Positions 30,477-35,430 of a stretch of 35,430 nucleotides of DNA are shown here, in pieces. The DNA is from a bacterium (GTDB taxonomy: Bacteria > Sumerlaeota > Sumerlaeia > SLMS01): assembly GCA_016125005.1 (NCBI GenBank), contig WGMQ01000089.1, forward strand, positions 1-35,430, in the 5' to 3' direction. A program made the translations under genes and the position numbers. The notes beneath the pieces are model-generated. The model had not been told where the DNA came from and ran no database searches. It was given only the letters and a program-made list of their open reading frames with translations. Every line of letters starts with the position of its first letter. The first letter of the stretch is position 1.

Positions 30477-32312
30477 ATGATGTTCCAGACTTCGCTGCGT
30501 TTCGGATCGAGCGAGACAAGTGTTTCCTATCCCGCGGCGCTGAGGCCCGAATTCACGGCTCTGATCGGGGCCGGTGATCGGCTGACAGGGCCGCCGGCCA
30601 GCGGAATCAGGATCGCGGCCGATGGCGCCAATCATTTCGTACTGACTTGCGACCGCATCCCGGAATTCCGTGAACGCCTGGCGCGCGCCGACGTGCTGCG
30701 CTTCACGCTCGATCTCATCGTGCCGGACCTGATCGACGGGCTCGACGACCGGGTCGCCATTCACGCTGCGTCGGTCGCGTATGACGGCAAGGCCGTTCTG
30801 ATCGCAGGCAAGAGCGGCGCCGGCAAGTCGACCCTCGCGGCTTGGCTCGTCGAGTGCGGCTGCGCCTATCTGTCGGACGAGGCCGCAGCCCTTGCTGCCG
30901 ACAACAGGATCGAGGGGCTGCGGCGGCCGCTCATCGTCAAGCCGGATGTCGTTGACCTCGCTCTCGGCTTGAACTGGATTGCGGCTTCCTATCGCGTGGC
31001 GGAGAGCGGAAACCTGATTGTCGCCCCGCCCCCGGCGGATGTTCGGGCAGAGCCGGCGCCATGCGGCCTGGTCATTGTTCCCGAATTCTCCCGCGAGGCG
31101 CCGGCGAGGCTGAAACTGCTTTCGGCGGCGCGGGCTGCGACCTTGCTGATGTCCTGCAATCTGAACGCCCGCAATCTCGACGATCACGGGCTCGACAGTA
31201 TCCTGACGCTCGTGCGTTCGGCGCCGGTGGTGCAGTTTCGATATTCGCGCCAGGCGGAGATCGAGGCTGTCGCGCAGAAACTCGTGGCCGGCCTCTGCCC
31301 GCAGACGCTTGAACCCATGGCTGCGGAGGATTTCCTGGGCGCCCTCAACGCCGTGCTGGAGGCGCTGCCGCCCGCCGGTACGGCGCTCCCGGCAAACGAT
31401 CCCGTGAAGTCGGCCCCCATGGCGACGCCAAGCTATCCCGCCGCTACGCCGAAACGAACGGAACCGGTCAAGCTGACGATCGGCATGGCGACCTATGACG
31501 ATTACGATGGAGTCTATTTCTCGATTCAGGCCCTGCGCCTTCAGCATGCCGACTGCCTGGTCGACGCCGAGATCGTCGTTGTGGACAACAATCCGGGAGG
31601 GTCTGCCGCACAACCCCTCAAGAACCTGGAACATTACGTGCCGAATTATCGCTATGTCCCGGTCGCGGACCGATCCGGAACCGCAGTCCGCGAGCAGGTT
31701 TTCCAGGAAGCCGCCGGGCGGTTGGTGCTGTGCATGGATTGCCACGTCCTGCTCATGCCGGGGGCGCTTAAAGCGCTGATCGATTATTTCGACGCCAATC
31801 CGCATACCGACGACCTCTTGCAGGGCCCCCTCGTCTATGACGATCTCAGGACGAGGAGTTCACATTGGGTGCCGGTATGGGGCGAGGGCATGTTGGGCCA
31901 GTGGCGGAACGACGAGCGCGCCGACGACCCGAATGGCGAACCTTTCGAGATTCCGATGCAGGGGCTCGGCCTGTTCGCCGCCAGGCGGGAGTCGTGGCTA
32001 GGCTTCAATCCCGCCTTCCGTGGTTTCGGCGGCGAAGAGGGCTATTTGCACGAGAAATACCGCAAAGCCGGTCGCAAAACGCTCTGCATTCCCGCGCTCG
32101 GCTGGGTGCATCGTTTCGAGCGACCGATGGGCGTGAATTACGCCAATCGTTGGGAAGACCGGATATTCAATTATCTCTGCGGATTTCACGAACTGGGCAT
32201 GCCAAGCTGGGAAATGGAGGAGCACTTCGTATCATTTCTCGGCCAGGAGACCGCCCTGCCATTGCTGGCGTCGGCGCGCCGCATGCTCTTTGAAAATATC
32301 GGCGCGAAATAA
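30477..32312 (+). CDS. HprK-related kinase fused to a family 2 glycosyltransferase
   Basis: This is a two-domain fusion of 611 residues. Residues 1 to about 290 resemble HPr kinase/phosphorylase-related proteins: IHAASVAYDGKAVLIAGKSGAGKSTLA has a Walker A loop at about 111-118, and SDEAAAL follows. Residues 332-611 form a GT-A, family 2 glycosyltransferase domain: VKLTIGMATYDDYDGVYFSIQALRL, AEIVVVDNNPGG, a MDCHVLLMPGAL segment where the usual DxD motif lies, then FRGFGGEEGYLHEKYRKAG and LGWVHRFERP. A Pro/Ala-rich linker (about 300-330) joins them. The start is uncertain: ATGs at 30438, 30477 and 30480 are possible and none has a strong ribosome site; 30477 gives the tidiest N-terminus. In this context the kinase may modify the peptide or a sugar, and the transferase may glycosylate it. 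Confidence 0.8.
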   Translation: MMFQTSLRFGSSETSVSYPAALRPEFTALIGAGDRLTGPPASGIRIAADGANHFVLTCDRIPEFRERLARADVLRFTLDLIVPDLIDGLDDRVAIHAASVAYDGKAVLIAGKSGAGKSTLAAWLVECGCAYLSDEAAALAADNRIEGLRRPLIVKPDVVDLALGLNWIAASYRVAESGNLIVAPPPADVRAEPAPCGLVIVPEFSREAPARLKLLSAARAATLLMSCNLNARNLDDHGLDSILTLVRSAPVVQFRYSRQAEIEAVAQKLVAGLCPQTLEPMAAEDFLGALNAVLEALPPAGTALPANDPVKSAPMATPSYPAATPKRTEPVKLTIGMATYDDYDGVYFSIQALRLQHADCLVDAEIVVVDNNPGGSAAQPLKNLEHYVPNYRYVPVADRSGTAVREQVFQEAAGRLVLCMDCHVLLMPGALKALIDYFDANPHTDDLLQGPLVYDDLRTRSSHWVPVWGEGMLGQWRNDERADDPNGEPFEIPMQGLGLFAARRESWLGFNPAFRGFGGEEGYLHEKYRKAGRKTLCIPALGWVHRFERPMGVNYANRWEDRIFNYLCGFHELGMPSWEMEEHFVSFLGQETALPLLASARRMLFENIGAK

Positions 32313-32432
32313 AGGCCCGGTTGCAGCCAGATGACAAGCCCCGTTCGTTCGCGCAACCGGCTCAGGCACAAGGGCGTCCCCTTGGATACCCCGGCCAGGG
32401 CCGGGCGTGACGCCCGGGCCGCAAAGCGCCGG

Positions 32433-32738
32433 TCATGCTATCGGGGCAAGCGCCGATTCGCGTGGCGCGACGACAAGGCTTCCCGCGCTCAACAAGTTCG
32501 CAATTGTCTGCCGAACATCGCCAGAAATCGCTTCGCCGGCTTCGGGATAGGCGTCGGTGAGGTGAGCGATGATCTCCGCCTCGGTCCTCACCCCGTCGCA
32601 GAGTTGCCAGATGACCGCGGCGGTCTCGTTGAGGTAGGTGGCCTTCTTTCCCGTCCGATCATAGACAATCGCTTCGCCGTCGATTTCCTCGAAACGAACG
32701 CCCTGGCGGGGACGCGGCCGGATTTCACTGTTGCTCAT
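32433..32738 (-). CDS. PqqD-like peptide-binding protein
   Basis: This 101-residue protein has a PqqD-type fold as judged by RFEEIDGEAIVYDRTGKKATYLNETAAVIWQLCDGVRTEAEIIAHL. PqqD-like proteins bind leader peptides and hand them to modifying enzymes; PqqD itself binds PqqA. The longer reading frame to 33266 is antisense to the next gene, so the ATG at 32736-32738 is used. It is encoded opposite to the cassette genes and convergent with the kinase-transferase fusion. I recall PqqD homologues annotated as part of HprK-related kinase A systems, which fits. Confidence 0.8.
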   Translation of the reverse strand: MSNSEIRPRPRQGVRFEEIDGEAIVYDRTGKKATYLNETAAVIWQLCDGVRTEAEIIAHLTDAYPEAGEAISGDVRQTIANLLSAGSLVVAPRESALAPIA

Positions 32739-32772
32739 CAAGACAATCCAGATCTGCGTAAGCTGTTGCGAT

Positions 32773-32802
32773 ATCTTACAATTCGCCATGCCGATTTGGC
32801 AA
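32773..32802 (-). promoter_or_regulatory. Candidate promoter of the PqqD-like gene
   Basis: On the minus strand TTGCCA (32802-32797), 18 bases, then TAAGAT (32778-32773). The -35 element has five of six consensus matches. It lies about 35 bases upstream of the PqqD-like ATG, in the 171-bp gap shared with the divergent glycosyltransferase-like gene. Confidence 0.48.
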
Positions 32803-32909
32803 GCCGGAATTGGCTCGCATCCGGATGCGCATCGGGTTCCGGCGAGGCGTTGCGCAGCGGGCGGCCCGGAAACGAACGAGCCTTCGTGTGTGATGCGAAA
32901 GGGGCTGCT

Positions 32910-33755
32910 ATGCGTCGAGCCGTGGCATTGTTTGTCGAGGACAGGGACAATCTGATCCTCCAGTCCCATTGTCTCCACCAATCCTGGCGGCATATTGGCG
33001 CAAAGGACACCGATCTCGTCTTCATGGGCCCCCGGACCGCCCTGGAGCGGCTGCCGGACGACGTCGTCAAGGTCGTGCAACCTGCCGCAACGGACAACCC
33101 CGAATGGCGCGGCTATGTCTATGTCAATTCGATCGCCTGCCTCGCCCATCCGAGCGCATCGGTCCTGGACGACTACGATGCCGTCTTGCGCACCGATGTC
33201 GATACATTCCTGACGCCGGCCTGGAACCGCTTCCGGCCGGAAGGCCTTTTCTCCGGCCTCGGCCATTATTGCAACGATGACGAAACGTCGGCGAACCTGC
33301 GCCGGATCGCGCGCGAGCAGGGGTTAACGCATCGCGGCGTCACCAATATCGGTTCGACGCTCTACGGTCCGCCTGGGCTGCTGCGCGATATCTGCCGCCT
33401 GGCGACCGAATTGTCCCTCTACATCAGAACAGTCGAGTTCAAGGATCATCCTGGCGCCTGGCCCGGGTGGTATGGCGCAGTCGCAACGCTCTATGCGACC
33501 GAGATTGCGGTGAACCACCTCGATTCGGGCTTTTCGGTGCCGGGCGAGCATTTGCTGGACTATTATTCGGAGTCGGCCGATCCGGTCGACGATCACCCGC
33601 ACATTCATTGCTGGCATACGGACCAGCTCTTCTCCAAGTTCGTTTTCTGCGATGGAGGCTATCGCGACGTCGACGAGGCAAGTCTCGATCTCGGCGTCAT
33701 CCGCGAATATTGCCTTGCCATGGCGCTGCGGGCGCGCCGGAGATTTCCAGGATGA
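32910..33755 (+). CDS. Putative glycosyltransferase with a DVD motif
   Basis: This 281-residue protein starts MRRAVALFVEDRDNLILQ. It contains YDAVLRTDVDTFLTPAWN with a D96-V97-D98 metal-binding type motif, a glycine/His-rich THRGVTNIGSTLYGPPGLL and a C-terminal HIHCWHTDQLFSKFVFCDGG. The early FVEDRDNL and DTDLVFMGP segments and the DxD suggest a GT-A glycosyltransferase-like fold, but I cannot assign a family with confidence. AAAGGGG precedes the ATG at 32910. The frame extends upstream to 32331 only as antisense of the PqqD-like gene. It sits between the PqqD-like gene and galE, so a sugar-handling role is likely. Confidence 0.72.
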   Translation: MRRAVALFVEDRDNLILQSHCLHQSWRHIGAKDTDLVFMGPRTALERLPDDVVKVVQPAATDNPEWRGYVYVNSIACLAHPSASVLDDYDAVLRTDVDTFLTPAWNRFRPEGLFSGLGHYCNDDETSANLRRIAREQGLTHRGVTNIGSTLYGPPGLLRDICRLATELSLYIRTVEFKDHPGAWPGWYGAVATLYATEIAVNHLDSGFSVPGEHLLDYYSESADPVDDHPHIHCWHTDQLFSKFVFCDGGYRDVDEASLDLGVIREYCLAMALRARRRFPG

Positions 33756-33833
33756 AATCCTGCACATTGAGCGGCAATCGAAGCCGCTTTTGGCGGTAAC
33801 CGCCGAAGGATACAGGGGGGCGGGAAGCCGGAA

Positions 33834-34853
33834 ATGCGCGTATTGGTAACCGGCGGGGCCGGATATGTCGGAAGCCATACGCTGCTGCCGCTGCTTCGCG
33901 CACGGCACCATGTGCTGGTCTTCGATAATTTCTCGAACGGATCGCCCGAGGCGCTGCGTCGCGTGAAGCAGTTGTCGAATGCCGACTTCGATGTTTGCGC
34001 GGGTGATATCCGGGATGCGCAAAAGCTGGAGCAGGCTTTTGGCGAATTTCGTCCGGACGCCGTGATCCACCTGGCGGGCCTCAAATCCGTGGGCGAATCC
34101 GACCGAAGGCCACTCGAATATTATTCGCAGAATGTGGTTGGCAGCATTGAATTGCTGAAGGCGATGCAGCGGCATCATTGTCGGAAGATCGTCTTCTCTT
34201 CCTCGGCGACAGTCTATGGGGAAGCCAGATATCTTCCCTGTGACGAAGAACATCCAACGCTTCCATTGAAGCCATATGGACGCACAAAGTACTTCATTGA
34301 GCAGATCATTCGCGACTGGTCATCGGCCGAAGCCGGTTCCAGCGCTGTCCTGCTTCGATATTTCAATCCGGCGGGTGCGGATGCGTCCGGGCGGATCGGT
34401 GAAGACCCGATCGGCGTTCCCGCCAATCTGGTGCCCTATATCGCGCAAGTTGCCACCGGCAGGCTCGCCAGCTTGAGGATTTTCGGCGGCGACTACGAAA
34501 CCCGGGACGGCACCGGGGAACGCGACTTCGTCCATGTCGAGGATCTGGCGCGCGCTCATGTGGCGGCGATCGACCATGTCGCAAGAAGCCCTGGCTGCGA
34601 GGCGATCAATGTCGGCGCGGGATCGGGCGCCACGGTCCTCGAGATGGTGAAGGCCTTCGAAAAGGCCTCGGGCATGCCGATCCCCTTCACGATCGCCGCA
34701 AGACGCGAGGGCGATGTCTCGCGCAGTCTTGCAGCAGCCAGGAAGGCAGAATCCATGCTCGGCTGGAAGGCCGAACGCGACATCGCCGATATCTGCGAGA
34801 CCGCGTGGCGGTGGCAGTCCGGCAATCCGGACGGCTATGGCAATCGGAAATAG
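33834..34853 (+). CDS. galE: UDP-glucose 4-epimerase
   Basis: This 339-residue short-chain dehydrogenase-type epimerase interconverts UDP-glucose and UDP-galactose, or the N-acetyl forms, using bound NAD. It has GGAGYVGSH near the start, HLAGLKSVGES, SSSATVYGEA, the catalytic Tyr148-x3-Lys152 (YGRTKYFIE), LRYFNPAGA and the C-terminal RREGDVSRSLAA substrate segment. The pattern is that of GalE. It is 78 bases downstream of the glycosyltransferase-like gene and may supply its sugar donor. Confidence 0.9.
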   Translation: MRVLVTGGAGYVGSHTLLPLLRARHHVLVFDNFSNGSPEALRRVKQLSNADFDVCAGDIRDAQKLEQAFGEFRPDAVIHLAGLKSVGESDRRPLEYYSQNVVGSIELLKAMQRHHCRKIVFSSSATVYGEARYLPCDEEHPTLPLKPYGRTKYFIEQIIRDWSSAEAGSSAVLLRYFNPAGADASGRIGEDPIGVPANLVPYIAQVATGRLASLRIFGGDYETRDGTGERDFVHVEDLARAHVAAIDHVARSPGCEAINVGAGSGATVLEMVKAFEKASGMPIPFTIAARREGDVSRSLAAARKAESMLGWKAERDIADICETAWRWQSGNPDGYGNRK

Positions 34854-34931
34854 CTTCGGCCGGCTCGCATCTGTCATTCCGCTGTGGCTTCGCAATGGCG
34901 GCGGCGACGCAGATCGTTCGCGCCGGCTTGC

Positions 34932-35042
34932 ATGCACGGGTCGACCAGACTGTTCAATCGTGTCGGCAAGCGGCTTGTGCTCACTCCGGCCGGCGAGACG
35001 CTGACGGTCCGCGTCAGGAAGACGATCTCCAGCTTGCCGCAT
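34932..35042 (+). pseudogene. LysR-family regulator fragment
   Basis: About 37 codons read STRLFNRVGKRLVLTPAGET then LTVRVRKTIS. This matches the end of the LysR-family winged helix, where LFxRxGRRLxLTxAGexL is characteristic. The upstream recognition helix and the whole effector domain are missing, and the frame runs into unrelated sequence, so this is a decayed remnant. No regulatory function is expected. Confidence 0.62.
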
Positions 35043-35117
35043 CCTTCGAAACGGCCTCCCGCCCTCAGGCTTGCGGGCGTTGCGGGTCCGCAAGCCTGAC
35101 CACTATGCAACAACTCA

Positions 35118-35150
35118 TCCCTACAAGCTCAGGATGAGGGCGGAGCAGCG
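35118..35150. repeat. Partial dispersed intergenic repeat
   Basis: The segment around CAAGCTCAGGATGAGGG resembles one arm of palindromic intergenic elements often seen in rhizobial genomes. Only one side is clear. It lies in the gene-poor right end (34854-35430). Confidence 0.4.
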
Positions 35151-35213
35151 GCGCGATCCGGCAGACCTCACACAAAGGATCGATCGGGACGGCGCGCGGA
35201 CAGGCACGGCATC

Positions 35214-35262
35214 CTCTTCTCCCCCTGGGGGGAAGGTGGCCCGAAGGGCCGGATGAGGGGAA
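35214..35262. repeat. Rhizobial-style palindromic repeat
   Basis: The run CTTCTCCCCCTGGGGGGAAG followed by GTGGCCCGAAGGGCCGGATG and AGGGG contains nested palindromes (GGCCC-GAA-GGGCC). It resembles the abundant dispersed element of Rhizobiales with the same layout, recalled from memory. Confidence 0.62.
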
Positions 35263-35286
35263 TTATGCAATGGGATCAGGAGCTTC

Positions 35287-35329
35287 CCTTCCACCTCACC
35301 CTGAGCTCGTCGAAGGGCGAGGTGGAAGG
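35287..35329. repeat. Inverted repeat with 11-bp perfect arms
   Basis: CCTTCCACCTC (35287-35297) pairs perfectly with GAGGTGGAAGG (35319-35329), with a further ACCCT/AGGGC-type pairing inside. It is followed by CACCCTCGTGGTTCGACAAG (35351-35370), another commonly dispersed motif. Confidence 0.72.
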
Positions 35330-35430
35330 CCACGAACCCAGCGCGTTCTCCACCCTCGTGGTTCGACAAGCTTCTGTAATTGCGGTCAATAGGGTTGCGT
35401 ATCCGGGCTTCGCGCTTCTGTCCGCGGGTC

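Overview
The window looks like chromosomal DNA from an alphaproteobacterium, most likely of the order Hyphomicrobiales (Rhizobiales). The evidence is the high GC content, the complete PhyR-NepR-EcfG general stress response locus, two HWE-type histidine kinases, two solute-binding-protein ABC uptake systems embedded in catabolic operons, and dispersed palindromic repeats of a rhizobial style at the right end. I see no tRNA, rRNA, CRISPR array, transposase or replication origin.

Region 1 (1-6044) is a general stress response island. It holds ecfG (cut by the window edge) and nepR on the minus strand, and divergent phyR. Beside them lie a DUF1328 membrane peptide, a CsbD-family protein, an AI-2E-family (PerM-like) membrane protein and two HWE histidine kinases that are candidates for feeding PhyR. 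Five sites match the EcfG promoter pattern GGAAC-N16-CGTT: two perfectly and three with one mismatch. They sit in front of nepR, phyR, the DUF1328 gene, the CsbD gene and the AI-2E gene, so most of the island is probably its own regulon.

Region 2 (6352-14772) is a carbohydrate or sugar-acid type operon behind a clear sigma-70 promoter. It encodes a mandelate racemase-type enolase-superfamily enzyme, a GntR/FCD regulator, a family 1 binding protein, two permeases, a GMC flavin oxidoreductase, a GlcG/HbpS-like protein and a UgpC/MalK-type ATPase.

Region 3 (14834-26927) is a second catabolic region around a NitT/TauT-type transporter. The binding protein is separated from its ATPase and permease by an aldehyde dehydrogenase, an enoyl-CoA hydratase-family protein and a mercaptopyruvate-type sulfurtransferase. 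An IclR regulator, a beta-keto acid cleavage enzyme and a second enoyl-CoA hydratase-family protein follow. A convergent operon encodes an HpcH/HpaI aldolase, a cupin-like protein and a DUF6282-type metal hydrolase. Four places share the 19-bp dyad CGTTTCA-N5-TGAAACG, each in front of a transcription unit of this region, which suggests one regulon, perhaps controlled by the IclR protein. The substrate is unknown.

Region 4 (26985-34853) starts with two membrane-protein genes. It then holds the most unusual content: a nucleotidyltransferase-family protein, a short twin-arginine-like peptide with a Trp...Pro-Ala-His-Ala-Gln motif and a long Ser/Thr-rich tail, an HPr-kinase-like domain fused to a family 2 glycosyltransferase, a PqqD-like peptide-binding protein on the opposite strand, a second putative glycosyltransferase and GalE. 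This resembles a peptide-modification cassette in which a secreted Ser/Thr-rich peptide could be phosphorylated or glycosylated.

Region 5 (34854-35430) has no intact gene. It carries a LysR-family gene fragment and several palindromic repeats.
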